Shown here: piece by piece, positions 1-10,865 of the stretch | How the letters are laid out: the number at the start of each line of letters is the position of its first letter | How positions within the stretch are numbered: position 1 is the stretch's first letter | NCBI RefSeq assembly: GCF_004114425.1 | Contig: NZ_RDQF01000047.1 | Span: 1 to 61,613 of the forward strand | From: Bradyrhizobium vignae | GTDB taxonomy: Bacteria; Pseudomonadota; Alphaproteobacteria; Rhizobiales; Xanthobacteraceae | Length of the DNA stretch: 61,613 bases | Reading direction: 5' to 3' | The notes under the pieces: model-generated | Databases searched by the model: none | Seen by the model: the letters and a program-made list of their open reading frames with translations, nothing else | What the model was told of the DNA's origin: nothing | Program-made: the position numbers and the translations under genes

Positions 1-1
1 G

Positions 2-109
2 TACCTCGTCTACTACAACAACCACAGACCCCATCAGGCCTTGGCAGGACAAACTCCCAAGGCTTTCGCCGCTTCCAAGACCACCGCGATCCAATCAGCG
101 AATTATTGA
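2..109 (+). mobile_element. C-terminal end of an IS transposase (IS3/IS481 integrase-core type), cut by window edge
   Basis: Frame 2 is open from the window edge and ends at a TGA at 107-109, giving 35 residues. They contain YYNNHRPHQAL followed by GQTPKAFA, the typical end of the rve_3 part of DDE transposases in the IS3 and IS481 families. Only the tail is visible, so the family, the terminal inverted repeat and the target duplication cannot be given. No obvious inverted repeat end is seen between 110 and 171. Confidence 0.75.
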
Positions 110-171
110 ACATCGACAGCAATGACGCCGGAGATAGTTTGCATATTGAAACACAATTGAGGGGGTAACGA

Positions 172-519
172 ATGACTTTTCAGAGGATCGTCGTCGCGCT
201 TCTGGTGCTGATCGTCGCCGGTCTTGGTGCCATCGGCTATGTCGAATGGAAGATGGCGGTGCAGGTGCGCACCCTGAAGGCGTTCGTCGAGGGCTATGTC
301 TTCAACGAGGCCGTGCTGGCCTGCGAGCAGGCCAAGAGCTCGACCCCGTTCAAATGGAACGGGGGCAAGAGCACCTCGGTGATCGGCCTGAACTCGGTCA
401 AAACAGACAAATACACCGTCAGCGCCAGCTACACGCTGGTGGCGGACCTCGTTTATTGTGATTACGATCCGATCAAAAGAAAGGCCGAGATCGGCTCGAG
501 CTTCCTGGAGCGGGAGTAA
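172..519 (+). CDS. Small single-span membrane/periplasmic protein, unknown function
   Basis: 115 residues. The start is the ATG at 172, preceded by a GGGGGT ribosome-binding stretch. Residues 5-24 form one hydrophobic segment (VVALLVLIVAGLGAIGY), which could be a signal anchor or an uncleaved signal peptide. The rest is polar and has two cysteines (near residues 51 and 97) that could pair in the periplasm. I do not recognise a family. It sits alone between the transposase tail and mtnK, 33 bp upstream of mtnK, and might share its transcript. The GC-rich third codon positions support real coding. Confidence 0.6.
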   Translation: MTFQRIVVALLVLIVAGLGAIGYVEWKMAVQVRTLKAFVEGYVFNEAVLACEQAKSSTPFKWNGGKSTSVIGLNSVKTDKYTVSASYTLVADLVYCDYDPIKRKAEIGSSFLERE

Positions 520-552
520 CGATCCGGCCTACACAAATGGGGTGGGATCGTC

Positions 553-1842
553 ATGACCGGGGACCGGGCAGGAGACTATCGGATTCTGCATGAGGCGGCC
601 TTGCGGGATTATCTCGCGGCCCTTCCGGACCTGAAGGTGCGGCTTGGCGGCGATCCCGTATCCTGGGCGATCACCGAGGTCGGCGACGGCAATCTCAACC
701 TCGTCTTCATCGTCAAGGGCGCCCGTGGCGGCATCGCCGTGAAGCAGGCGCTGCCTTACGTTCGCCTCGTCGGCGAGAGTTGGCCGCTGCCGCTGTCGCG
801 GGCCCATTACGAATATCTCGCTCTGTCACGGCAGGCCGAGCTCGCACCCGGCCTGGTGCCGGCCCTGCTGCATCACAACGAAAAGCTGGCGCTGACGGTG
901 ATGGAGCTGCTCGAGCCCCACATCATCATGCGCAAGGGCCTGGTCGCGGGAACCAAATATCCGCGCTTCGCGGACGACATCACCACCTTCATGGCGCGCA
1001 CCTTGTTCTTCACCTCCGACCTCGCGCTCTCCGCGGCGGAGAAGAAGCAGGGCATAGCCGCCTTCGCCGGCAACCACGCACTCTGCAAGATCACGGAGGA
1101 TCTGATCTTCACCGATCCCTACCGCATCGCCGAACAGAACCGTTGGACGGTGCCATATCTCGACGGCGTCGCCGCCGATCTGCGCGACGACATGGACCTG
1201 CACATCGCGATCTCCCGGCTGAAGTTGAAATTCATGGCGAGCCCCGAGGCGCTGATCCATGGCGACCTCCACACGGGCTCGATCATGGTCACGGACAGCC
1301 AGACGCGGGTGATCGACCCTGAATTCGCATTCTACGGTCCGATGGGGTTCGACGCGGGCGCCGTGCTTGCCAACCTCTTGATGGCCTATTTCGCCTCCGC
1401 CGGCCACGAGGGCGCGCCGGGCGACCGGGCCGCATTCGAGGCCTGGGTGTTGGAGACGGTCGAAAACGTGTGGACCGGGTTCGCCGGCAAATTCCTCGAT
1501 CTCTGGCGCGGCAGCGCGGCCGGTGACGCCTATCCGGTGTCACTCTTCGGCGGCGAGAAGGGCACGGCGCGCCTGGAGGCCGAGCGGCAGGCCTACATGC
1601 AGCGCCTGTTCGCCGATACGGTCGGCTTCGCCGCTGCCAAGATCATCCGCCGCATCTTCGGCCTCGCCCACAACATCGATTTCGAGCTGATCGAGGACTT
1701 GCGCATGCGGGCGACCACCGAGGCACGCGCCGTGCGGCTGGCGCGCACGATGATGGTGGAGACGGGGGCATTTCGGACGGTCACCGACGTGACGGGCGCC
1801 GCGCGGAAACTGCGGAACTGGATGCCGGAGCTGTCCGGCTGA
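553..1842 (+). CDS. mtnK: S-methyl-5-thioribose kinase
   Basis: 429 residues, the usual MtnK length. It phosphorylates 5-methylthioribose with ATP to 5-methylthioribose-1-phosphate in the cytosolic methionine salvage pathway. The aminoglycoside-phosphotransferase-like kinase fold is visible as the N-terminal substrate loop GDGNLNLVF (about residues 44-52), the catalytic loop HGDLHTG (236-242) and the metal-binding VIDPEFAFYGPMGFD segment (from about 253). The partner isomerase mtnA is not visible here, so the pathway must be completed elsewhere. A 402-bp gap with a palindromic repeat separates it from the downstream transporter operon. Confidence 0.93.
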   Translation: MTGDRAGDYRILHEAALRDYLAALPDLKVRLGGDPVSWAITEVGDGNLNLVFIVKGARGGIAVKQALPYVRLVGESWPLPLSRAHYEYLALSRQAELAPGLVPALLHHNEKLALTVMELLEPHIIMRKGLVAGTKYPRFADDITTFMARTLFFTSDLALSAAEKKQGIAAFAGNHALCKITEDLIFTDPYRIAEQNRWTVPYLDGVAADLRDDMDLHIAISRLKLKFMASPEALIHGDLHTGSIMVTDSQTRVIDPEFAFYGPMGFDAGAVLANLLMAYFASAGHEGAPGDRAAFEAWVLETVENVWTGFAGKFLDLWRGSAAGDAYPVSLFGGEKGTARLEAERQAYMQRLFADTVGFAAAKIIRRIFGLAHNIDFELIEDLRMRATTEARAVRLARTMMVETGAFRTVTDVTGAARKLRNWMPELSG

Positions 1843-1881
1843 GAGAGCCGCATGGTGAGGAGCCGGAGCCGCCCCACGCTC

Positions 1882-1975
1882 CGTCATTGCTGTCGATGTT
1901 TTGCGAGCGCAGCGAAGCATCCAGAATCTTTCCGCGGAGCCAGACTGGATTTGCTTCGCTGCGCTCGCAATGACG
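1882..1975. repeat. Palindromic intergenic repeat (REP/BIME-like)
   Basis: CGTCATTG at 1882-1889 is answered by CAATGACG at 1968-1975. Further in, GCGAGCGCAGCGAAGCA (from 1903) is answered by TGCTTCGCTGCGCTCGC (to 1968). The arms can fold into a long imperfect hairpin. The rest of the 1843-2245 gap shows no gene I can support. Confidence 0.7.
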
Positions 1976-2245
1976 AGGTGAGAGATCGTCGCGGGAACGT
2001 CAATAAAGCCGGCGCCCAGTCCCTCCGTCGTTCGCGTTGATCACGAAAAATGTTCACCGATCCCGGCCGTTCAATGACGCACCGCGTCAAATCGGCTTGG
2101 GGCATGCAACCAGTCCCCCGAAGGGTCTCGGTCGAAGGACTGCCTCGGAAACCGGCATCGGTTGCCATCAAATCGAAGCTTGCTTTCGACGGGCGACGAA
2201 TGATCAAATCTCTTGTCGGAATACGCCTGCGCTGTTGGGGGACAC

Positions 2246-3835
2246 ATGATGTTCAGGATGATTGCGGTCGTCGCGGGGATGGGGCTGGCGCTCGCTGCTA
2301 CGGCGGAGGCCGAGACGCCGCGCAAGGGCGGAACCATCCGGATGACTGCGCCCTATGGCTCGAGCTTCACAAGTCTCGACATTCACACCACGCAACGCGC
2401 CCAGGACGAGATCTACGCCAAGGCGCTGCACCGCTCGCTCTACATCTGGGATTCCGCGCAAGGAAAGCCGGTCCTGGAACTCGCCAAGGAGGATGTGGTC
2501 TCGGGCGGAGGTCTCGTGCACACCTTCAAGCTGCGCGACGATGCCTACTTCCACAATGGCCGAAAGATGACCGCCGACGACGTCATCTGGTCCTATAACC
2601 GCATCATGGACGGCAGCAAGGCCTATCCCGGCGCTCGCTTTGTCCGCGTGATCGAGGGCGCGGCCGCGGTGGAGAAGGGCCAGGCCAAGGAAATCTCCGG
2701 CCTGAAGAAGATCGACGACTTCACCATCGAGATGAAGCTGACCGACAAGGTCGATCCCGGCTTTTATTTCTTCACCGCGCTGACCTCGATCTATCCGGCC
2801 GACGAAGGCGCCAAGGAGAGCTTCATCCAGAAGCCGATCGGTCTCGGGCCTTTCAAATTCGTCGAGCACGTGCCGGGATCGCGCATCGTCCTGGAGCGCT
2901 GGGACCGCTTCTACAAGCCCGGCAAGCCCTATGCCGACAAGGTCATCGTGTCGATCATGGCCGAGGCCGCCGCGCGCGATGTCGCCTTCCGCAACAAGGA
3001 GATCGACACCTCGGTGCTGGGACCGGCGCAGTACGTCGCCTACCAGTCCGACGCCAACCTCAAGGGTACCATCGTCGATGTCGCGGAGGTCTTCACGCGC
3101 TACATGGGGATGAACACCGCCTTCAAACCGTTTGCCGACAAACGCGTCCGGCAGGCGATCAACTACGCGATCGATACCGACTTGATCATCAACAAGCTGG
3201 TCAAAGGCAAGGCCTACCGCGCCACCAGCTGGCTGCCGCTGACCTCGCCGGCCTACGACAAGTCCATGAAGCCGTATCCCTATGATCCCGCCAAGGCCAA
3301 GCAACTGCTCACCGAGGCCGGCTACGCATCCGGCTTCGAGTTCGAATGGACCACCAGCCAGAACGAAAGCTGGGGCCTGCCGATCGTCTCGGCCGTCATT
3401 CCAATGCTGGACAAGGTCGGCATCAAGGCCAAGGTCAAGCAGGTCGAGACCGCGGTGCTGGCGGAGGTGGTTCGCACCGGCGACTACCAGGCCTTCATCT
3501 ATTCCCAGCAGAGCGGCCCGGATCCGCTGGCCGCACTCAAATGCTTCCACTCGTCGACGCCGCAACCGGCCTGCAACTACATGAACTTCAAGAATGCCGA
3601 ATTCGACAAGATCCTCGACGAGGCCGGGCAGGCCGATGACGCTGCGAAGCGCACCCAGCTGCTGCAAAAGGCCAATGCACTGCTCTACGACGAGGCGCCG
3701 GTCTGGTTCTTCAACTACAACAAGGCGGTCATGGCCGTGCAGCCATGGCTCCACGGAATTCAGCAGAACCCGACGGAGCTGACCCACCAGAACGTGGAGG
3801 AGCTCTGGGTCGACGAGACCTCGCCCGCGAAGTGA
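2246..3835 (+). CDS. Peptide/nickel-type ABC transporter, periplasmic substrate-binding protein (SBP_bac_5)
   Basis: 529 residues from the ATG at 2246. I chose this start because it begins directly with a signal peptide (MMFRMIAVVAGMGLALAA, cleavage near AEA); a longer frame from 2213 adds 11 unrelated residues. The mature protein has the family-5 layout, with GGTIRM at its N-terminus, ADDVIWSYNRIMDG, GLGPFKFVEHVPGSRIVLERW, and KRVRQAINYAIDTD. It captures a ligand in the periplasm and delivers it to the permeases encoded next. The family binds di- and oligopeptides, but also nickel chelates, opines and other solutes, so the substrate is unknown. Confidence 0.9.
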   Translation: MMFRMIAVVAGMGLALAATAEAETPRKGGTIRMTAPYGSSFTSLDIHTTQRAQDEIYAKALHRSLYIWDSAQGKPVLELAKEDVVSGGGLVHTFKLRDDAYFHNGRKMTADDVIWSYNRIMDGSKAYPGARFVRVIEGAAAVEKGQAKEISGLKKIDDFTIEMKLTDKVDPGFYFFTALTSIYPADEGAKESFIQKPIGLGPFKFVEHVPGSRIVLERWDRFYKPGKPYADKVIVSIMAEAAARDVAFRNKEIDTSVLGPAQYVAYQSDANLKGTIVDVAEVFTRYMGMNTAFKPFADKRVRQAINYAIDTDLIINKLVKGKAYRATSWLPLTSPAYDKSMKPYPYDPAKAKQLLTEAGYASGFEFEWTTSQNESWGLPIVSAVIPMLDKVGIKAKVKQVETAVLAEVVRTGDYQAFIYSQQSGPDPLAALKCFHSSTPQPACNYMNFKNAEFDKILDEAGQADDAAKRTQLLQKANALLYDEAPVWFFNYNKAVMAVQPWLHGIQQNPTELTHQNVEELWVDETSPAK

Positions 3836-3883
3836 CACGCGCGCTCCCCCCATCGTGACAGACAATGGAGGGAGCGAGGAAAA

Positions 3884-4813
3884 GTGCCGATGCTCTCGTT
3901 CCTGATCCGTCGCCTGCTGCAGACCATTCCGACCGTGCTCGCCGTCGTGCTGCTGGTGTTCGTGCTGTTCAGTGTCGTTCCAGGCAGCATCGCCTCGACC
4001 ATGAGCGACGACAGCGACCCGCAGGTCGAGCTGCGCATGAAGAAGCAGCTCGGCCTCGACCAGCCCGTCTACATGCGCTTCGGCGCCTATGTCGCGAGGC
4101 TCGCGACCGGTGATTTGGGGGCGTCGTTCCGGACCCGCGAGCCGGTGACGACCATGATCGCCAAGCGGGCATGGCCGACGCTGCAGCTGATCTTCGCCTC
4201 CATGGCATTTGCGGTTCTGCTCGGCGTCCCGCTCGGCTTCGTCGCGGCGTTGCGGCCGGGCAGCCTCGTCGACACCGTCTCGATGGTCCTGGCGGTATCG
4301 GGCCTGTCTTTGGCCAAGTTCTGGCTCGGACTGCTCTTGATGTACCTGTTCGCGTTGAGGCTCGGCTGGCTGCCGAGTTTCGGCTATGGCGATGGCGGCC
4401 TCAAATATCTGATCCTGCCGGCCGTGACGCTCGGCGTCTCGCCGATGGCGCTGCTGGCGCGGACAACGCGCGCCGCGGTCCTCGAGATCATGACCGCGGA
4501 CTTCGTCCGCACGGCGCGCTCGAAGGGCATGAGCGAAACCAGGGTCGTGAAATGGCACGTGATGCGCAATGCGCTCGTCCTCATTCTCACGACCATGGGC
4601 CTGCAGTTCGGCGCGCTGATGGGGCAGGCGGTCGTGGTCGAGAAGCTGTTCTCCTGGCCGGGGATCGGCTCGCTGCTCGTGGACAGCGTCCTGCAGCGCG
4701 ACATTCCCGCCGTCCAGGGTTCCATTCTCGTGGTGGTGCTGTTCTTTCTCGCGATCAATCTCTTGATCGATGTGCTCTACGGCGTGATCGATCCCAGGAT
4801 CAGATACGCATGA
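3884..4813 (+). CDS. ABC transporter permease, DppB/OppB type
   Basis: 309 residues. It starts at GTG 3884 behind GGAGCGAGGA; an ATG two codons later (3890) is possible. It is an inner-membrane subunit with about six spans. Family marks are the N-terminal FLIRRLLQTIPTVLAVVLLV segment, the LGLDQPV..RFGAYV region, and the EAA loop ADFVRTARSKGMSETRVVKWHV that docks the ATPases. It follows the binding protein by 48 bp. Its stop overlaps the next start in an ATGA, which points to translational coupling in one operon (2246-7650). Confidence 0.9.
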   Translation: MPMLSFLIRRLLQTIPTVLAVVLLVFVLFSVVPGSIASTMSDDSDPQVELRMKKQLGLDQPVYMRFGAYVARLATGDLGASFRTREPVTTMIAKRAWPTLQLIFASMAFAVLLGVPLGFVAALRPGSLVDTVSMVLAVSGLSLAKFWLGLLLMYLFALRLGWLPSFGYGDGGLKYLILPAVTLGVSPMALLARTTRAAVLEIMTADFVRTARSKGMSETRVVKWHVMRNALVLILTTMGLQFGALMGQAVVVEKLFSWPGIGSLLVDSVLQRDIPAVQGSILVVVLFFLAINLLIDVLYGVIDPRIRYA

Positions 4814-5627
4814 AGCTCCGCGCCAATCTCGTCATCGGGGGCGCGTTATTCGCGCTTGCGATCCTGGTGGGCTTGCTCGCGCCCTGGCTGGCGCATACGG
4901 ACCCCGTCATGGATGCCAACCTCTTGAATGCGGAGGAGCCTCCGAGCTGGACCTGGTGGTTCGGGACCGACGGACAGGGCCGCGACATCTATTCCCGCGT
5001 CGTCTACGGCGCCCGCATCTCGCTGACGGTCGGCATCGTCTCGCAGCTCATCAACAGCGTCATCGGCGTGGGGCTTGGTCTGAGCGCCGGCTATTTTGGC
5101 GGCTGGTGGGACGATGTCGTCAACGCCCTGACCAATCTCATGCTCGCGATCCCCTCGTTGATCTTTGCGCTCGCCATCATGGCGGTGCTCGGTCCCGGCC
5201 TGACCAGCCTCTTGATCGCGCTCGGGCTGACCAACTGGTCCTTCACCTGCCGGCTCGCACGCGCATCGGCGCTGTCGCTGCGGAACCAGGGCTACGTTCA
5301 GGCCGCAACCGTGCTCGGTTATGGCGATCTGCGCATCATGATCACGCAGCTCTTGCCGAACATGTTAGGGCCGATCGTCGTGATCGGCACGCTCGGCATG
5401 GGCAGCGCCGTTCTCTCCGAAGCCGCATTGTCGTTCCTGGGGCTCGGCGTCCGTCCGCCCTTTCCGAGCTGGGGCAGCATGTTGTCCGAGGCCCGCGACC
5501 AGATCACGACGGCGCCGTGGCTCTCGGTTTTTCCCGGCCTTGCCATCTTCCTGACCGTGCTCGGCCTCAACCTGCTCGGCGATGGCCTGCGCGACATCCT
5601 CGATCCCCAATCGCGGAGCCGGCGAAC

Positions 5628-5631
<4 letters not shown>
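4810..5631 (+). CDS. ABC transporter permease, DppC/OppC type
   Basis: 273 residues. The start is the ATG at 4810, inside the ATGA overlap with the previous stop; the open frame reaches much further upstream, but only as a shadow of the dppB-like gene. It has an N-terminal span (ANLVIGGALFALAILVGLL), the FGTDGQGRDIYSRVVYGARISL motif typical of DppC/OppC, and an EAA loop near RNQGYVQAATVLGYGDLRIM. It pairs with the DppB-like subunit to form the membrane channel. Its stop overlaps the next ATG (ATGA at 5628-5631). Confidence 0.9.
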
Positions 5632-6600
<969 letters not shown>

Positions 6601-6608
<8 letters not shown>

Positions 6609-7650
6609 GCCGCAGAACATGCTGGGCGAAGCCAGGCGGGACGACGATCTCATTCTCACCATCGAGGATCTCGCGGTTCATTTCCCGCTGGGAGGTGGCC
6701 TGCTGGGCCGCGGCCGGCGGCTGCTGCGTGCGGTTGACGGTGTCGATCTCGAATTGAAGCGCGGCGAATGCCTCGGCCTCGTCGGCGAGTCCGGATCCGG
6801 CAAGTCGACGGTCGCGCTCTCGATCCTCGGTCTGCTGACGCCGACGCGCGGTCGCATCGTGTTGGACGGGCAGGTCGTGACCAACAGGCAATCCGGCGAT
6901 CGAAAGGCGCTGGCCCGCATCGTGCAGATGGTGTTTCAGGATCCCTACGCCTCGCTCAATCCGCGCCAGACCGTTCGTCGCACGCTCGAAGATCCCCTGC
7001 GCGTGCACGGCGTGACCGCGAAAAGCGAGATCGAGGACCGCGTCGCGACGATGCTGAAACATGTCGGCCTGCGCCCCGAGCAGGCCGATCGCTATCCGCA
7101 CGAATTCTCCGGCGGCCAGCGCCAGCGCATCGGCATCGCGCGCGCGCTGATCCTCAATCCGAAGATCGTCATCTGCGACGAGCCGGTCTCGGCGCTCGAC
7201 GTCTCGATCCGAGCCCAGATCATCAATCTGCTCTTGGAATTGAAGGACACGCTCGGCCTGTCCTACATCATGATCAGCCATGATCTCGGCGTCGTCGAGC
7301 ACATGAGCGACCGCGTCGCCGTGATGTATCTCGGCCGCATCGTCGAGAACGGCCACTGGCGCGAGATCTTCGAACGTCCCGCGCACCCCTACACGCAAGC
7401 CCTGATCGCCGCGATCCCCGATCCCTTGCGCCATGCGCCGCTGGTGACGACAGGCGGCGACTTGCCCAACCCGCTCAATCCACCGAACGGCTGCGCCTTC
7501 AGCCCCCGCTGCCGGTATGCGGAGGCGGTGTGCCGGAATGAGCCGGGGCCGTCGCTGGAGACGCGGGCGGATGGGCACGCGGTGCGGTGCTGGCGAAGCG
7601 AGGAGATTGCGGGGGAGCCGATGTCAAGTGAGCGGAAGTCGCAAATTTAA
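6601..7650 (+). CDS. ABC transporter ATP-binding protein, DppF/OppF type
   Basis: 349 residues. ATG 6601 overlaps the previous stop by 8 bases; ATG 6619 is an alternative. Walker A is GESGSGKS, the signature is FSGGQRQR, Walker B is IVICDEPVSALD, and the H-loop is MISHDLGV. A C-terminal GCAFSPRCRYAEAVC cysteine cluster matches that of its DppD-like partner. It completes the five-gene importer. Its stop codon (7648-7650) overlaps the stop of the convergent ATPase gene on the minus strand, so no terminator fits between them. Confidence 0.92.
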
Positions 7651-10600
7651 TCCTCGAACCGGCCGCCCCGTGCCCGGCTCTCCGCGGCTTCGTTCCTACG
7701 CTCTTTGGTGATCCATTCCTGAAGGTCAGCCTTGGCCTTGTCGAGAGCATTGGCAAGTTCTGGTGTGTGGTCGCCCGGAAGCTGTTCAAGCAGTTTCAAG
7801 CGTTCTTCCAGCTTCGTCGCGAGCGACCCGCTCCAGCTCCACGGACGTAAGCGCCGCACGATCTCATTCAATACGGCATGAGGATCGGGGGCCTTGTTCA
7901 GCAACTTCGATGCCAAGGGAAGCCACTCATGCGGTTCGTTGTTCGCAGGACGCTTGAACAGGCCTACCGATGCCGCCATGAGAGGATAGCGAACGGCGGG
8001 ATCAGCATCGCACCACGCTAGAAGTACATCATCCGGCACGACGCCCAGCGGGTTTTTGTGAAAGCGCTGGAAATCGACAAAGACCTGCACGGCTTTTTGC
8101 CGCGCCTTGGCGTCGCCCGAGAAGGCCTCGTCGAGCACGATCTCCGGATGAACGCGAAGCAGGCCCGTTACAAGATCATCCTGCGTGTACGCGTGAATAT
8201 CGTAGCGGCCCACCGCGATCATCAATTTTCGGATGATGCGCCGGACGATTGGGATGCCCTCTTCCCCCGCCAGAGATACCTTTGCGATGCTTCCCAACTC
8301 GCGATCTTCCCGATCCGACCGAGCATCCTTTGCATGGAATTCAAAAGCATCGAGGAGAACGCGCCCCGCCTCGGCAACCTCGGGCACCGGGTCCTTCTTG
8401 TCGATTCCATTTGAAACTAGGCGCATTGACAGGACTTCCAACGCGACCGTCAGGCCGCCGGGCTTGCTCGCGATCGCAAGGAGAACGTCTCGGAACTGCG
8501 GTCCCGGAATCTCATCGCTCGCGCGGCCATAGCCCAGCGCGAAATATTGTGTGATGTCGGCTTTGCCGAGTTCGAGGGCTCGGTGCAGGCGCTGGACGCC
8601 TTTCTCATCCACAATGATCCGCGCTTGAAGGTGCGGAAAATACACCCCAACCGATGGGTGTTCGACGGCCTCGTCCAACATTTTGTCGGCCAACAAGGCA
8701 TTCCGCTTTTGCAGACCCGTCAAGAATCCGCCCATCAGCCCTGTGTCGGGCTTATCCGTTACCGAGAATTCGGTCATGAAGGCCTGCCAAATCTCGTAGG
8801 GCTTCTCTGTGGTGCTTCCGAGGCCGGCGCCGAACAGAGGGACGCGAGAACCGCCACGCACGAGGCCCGGCAGCAGCGTTTTGAATGCCTCGTCGTCGTT
8901 CGCAACATCCTTTCCGAGACTCTCGACTGTCTGATTCATGCGCACCATCGCGTCCTCGTAGTCGTCGTTTTCGACCTCGTCGAGATCATCCAGATCGATG
9001 TTGCGCCCTGATCCCAGGACCACGCCCTTCACCTTGTCGACGAGATCCTTGGGACGAAGAAATTCCTCTAATGCCAATAGCCGCTCGCGTATTTCGGCAG
9101 GCATGTGTTCGCCATCAAAAATTCGCGTTTGACGCACGGCTACCCAACCTTCGCGCCAGAATCCTTTGCTTGCGATTTGCCTCATTAGCGCTTCCAAAGC
9201 ATCCACTTGGCCAGCGTTGGACCAGAGGCCCCGGAATTCATGAGCGATGGCAGTGCGTACACCGGGCGCAACAGGGGCGTCGGATAGGGCAAGGGGCGAG
9301 ATCAGGTGCAGCACTGCGTCGAACCAATCCTGCACATCCTGGCCTGTTGGCGGATAGTAGCCGTAGTCACGCGAACGCGCGCCGAATTCAAAGCCATGGG
9401 CCGAGGAGAAATGGTCGGTCTTCAGGACGGCGTCGAGGGATTTCAACCCCAGCGCTCTACACCCGGGCTCGTCCGACTTTAGCAAACCTTCCAGAATCTT
9501 GAGCCGCATGATGATTGGCGCATGCGTGCCGGACAGAACAATGTAGAACAGCGACGGCACGATACCCACGGCGCCACTGTCGTCATCGCCTTTTGCCGCC
9601 AGGGCGATCTTGATCAGCAAAGCGATCGCCCGCTTGAAGTGTTCCGGCTCATAGGCAAGCGAGCGAAGCAGCCGCACGACATGCGTGGTCTTGGCCAGCG
9701 TAGGCTCGTCGGCGTCTTTCAAGGCCTGCTCGATGGCTGCGAGGGTCTCATCCGGCATGACAGGCGCGACATTTGCCAACATCGTTCGTTCGTCTTCGCC
9801 GAGATTGGGGGTGTCCGCGAGCATCCCTCCCGGGGCGAGCCAGGCCTGAACGATAGAACGGGCCTCCTTGCTGCCGTCGAGATATCCAAGCCTTCGCGAG
9901 AACGAGCGCCTAAGGCGCAGAGGCGCATCGGTCACCAGCGTCTTCACAATCGTCGCCGCGGGAATGTTCTGCAAGGCGAGCGCAGCAAGGCGATTGGCAA
10001 TTGCGTGCGGCAGTACCGCGCACCATTCCGCGCGTTCCTGCAACAGATCGCGTCGTTTCAGCTCGGCGACTGCGGCGTAAACCTCCGATACGGGCTTGCC
10101 GATGAGCCCTGCAAGAATGGGCAGCTCGGCACCTTCGCCTTCTGTTTTGACACCTTCGAAGGAGTAGACCAGCGAGCACGCCTGGGCGATCAAGAGCAAA
10201 TCGGGGTCGTGTTCATGCCGCTGCTGAAAGAGCCGCTTGAACAGATCCGCATCGCTGAGCTTACTGATGGAATCATTTTTCCCAACTGTGGCGGCCAATG
10301 CGAGTGCCACGCGCGCGTTGCCGCCCGAAAACTGCGCTATGGTTCCTGCGTCGATTTGTGAGACCTGAGGATAGCGCCGTGCGACCAGCTTCTCGATAAG
10401 GGGAAGAGAGGACGTATCCAGTGCGAAGACATCCGTGCCCTCGGGTTGATCATCACGGATATCGTACTCGACCGTGATCACGCTGATGGTCGAGTTCGCC
10501 TCGCGCGCCACCTTCGCCAACTCACCATGAAGCTCGAAGGGGCAATTGTCGATCACGAGGATACCACGCCTGCGCGCCGCAATCAGATCGGAGGCAAGAC

Positions 10601-10745
10601 CGATGGGTGCAGGGTTAGGGTCTTCGGCTACATTCGTGTAGTAGGCCAGTGAAGGATCAAGCCCTCCATTGCCGACCTTGTCGTCGAACAGCGCTTCACA
10701 AAGCCGGGTTTTGCCCACACCCGAAAGGCCAACGAGCCGGACCAC
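7647..10745 (-). CDS. Large STAND-like P-loop ATPase, N-terminally truncated or frameshifted
   Basis: 1032 residues from GTG 10745. Walker A is GLSGVGKT at residues 6-13 and a Walker B-like GILVIDN lies at 61-67, so the nucleotide-binding domain begins at the very first residue. About 750 residues of helical, repeat-like sequence follow, as in STAND/NACHT-type signalling ATPases. Proteins of this shape normally carry an effector or sensor domain before the P-loop. The frame stays open and protein-like upstream to about 10866 (reading YLFDAEARIKTG, then GLSAVDGINRIRNILRQ) but has no ATG, GTG or TTG start there. I infer a lost or frameshifted N-terminus. A role in phage defence is only a guess from the architecture. 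Confidence 0.6.
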   Translation of the reverse strand: MVRLVGLSGVGKTRLCEALFDDKVGNGGLDPSLAYYTNVAEDPNPAPIGLASDLIAARRRGILVIDNCPFELHGELAKVAREANSTISVITVEYDIRDDQPEGTDVFALDTSSLPLIEKLVARRYPQVSQIDAGTIAQFSGGNARVALALAATVGKNDSISKLSDADLFKRLFQQRHEHDPDLLLIAQACSLVYSFEGVKTEGEGAELPILAGLIGKPVSEVYAAVAELKRRDLLQERAEWCAVLPHAIANRLAALALQNIPAATIVKTLVTDAPLRLRRSFSRRLGYLDGSKEARSIVQAWLAPGGMLADTPNLGEDERTMLANVAPVMPDETLAAIEQALKDADEPTLAKTTHVVRLLRSLAYEPEHFKRAIALLIKIALAAKGDDDSGAVGIVPSLFYIVLSGTHAPIIMRLKILEGLLKSDEPGCRALGLKSLDAVLKTDHFSSAHGFEFGARSRDYGYYPPTGQDVQDWFDAVLHLISPLALSDAPVAPGVRTAIAHEFRGLWSNAGQVDALEALMRQIASKGFWREGWVAVRQTRIFDGEHMPAEIRERLLALEEFLRPKDLVDKVKGVVLGSGRNIDLDDLDEVENDDYEDAMVRMNQTVESLGKDVANDDEAFKTLLPGLVRGGSRVPLFGAGLGSTTEKPYEIWQAFMTEFSVTDKPDTGLMGGFLTGLQKRNALLADKMLDEAVEHPSVGVYFPHLQARIIVDEKGVQRLHRALELGKADITQYFALGYGRASDEIPGPQFRDVLLAIASKPGGLTVALEVLSMRLVSNGIDKKDPVPEVAEAGRVLLDAFEFHAKDARSDREDRELGSIAKVSLAGEEGIPIVRRIIRKLMIAVGRYDIHAYTQDDLVTGLLRVHPEIVLDEAFSGDAKARQKAVQVFVDFQRFHKNPLGVVPDDVLLAWCDADPAVRYPLMAASVGLFKRPANNEPHEWLPLASKLLNKAPDPHAVLNEIVRRLRPWSWSGSLATKLEERLKLLEQLPGDHTPELANALDKAKADLQEWITKERRNEAAESRARGGRFED

Positions 10746-10865
10746 CTGTCTCGGCTGACGCAGAATGTTACGAATACGGTTGATGCCGTCGACCGCGCTC
10801 AGTCCTTCGCCCTCCTTTTCATCGCCGGTCTTGATACGGGCTTCGGCATCGAACAGATATGAATC

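Noticed and set aside
2204..4558. A minus-strand open frame of 784 codons opposite the transporter binding protein and permease
   Set aside because: The plus strand carries two well-formed family members with ribosome sites; the antisense product is low in complexity.
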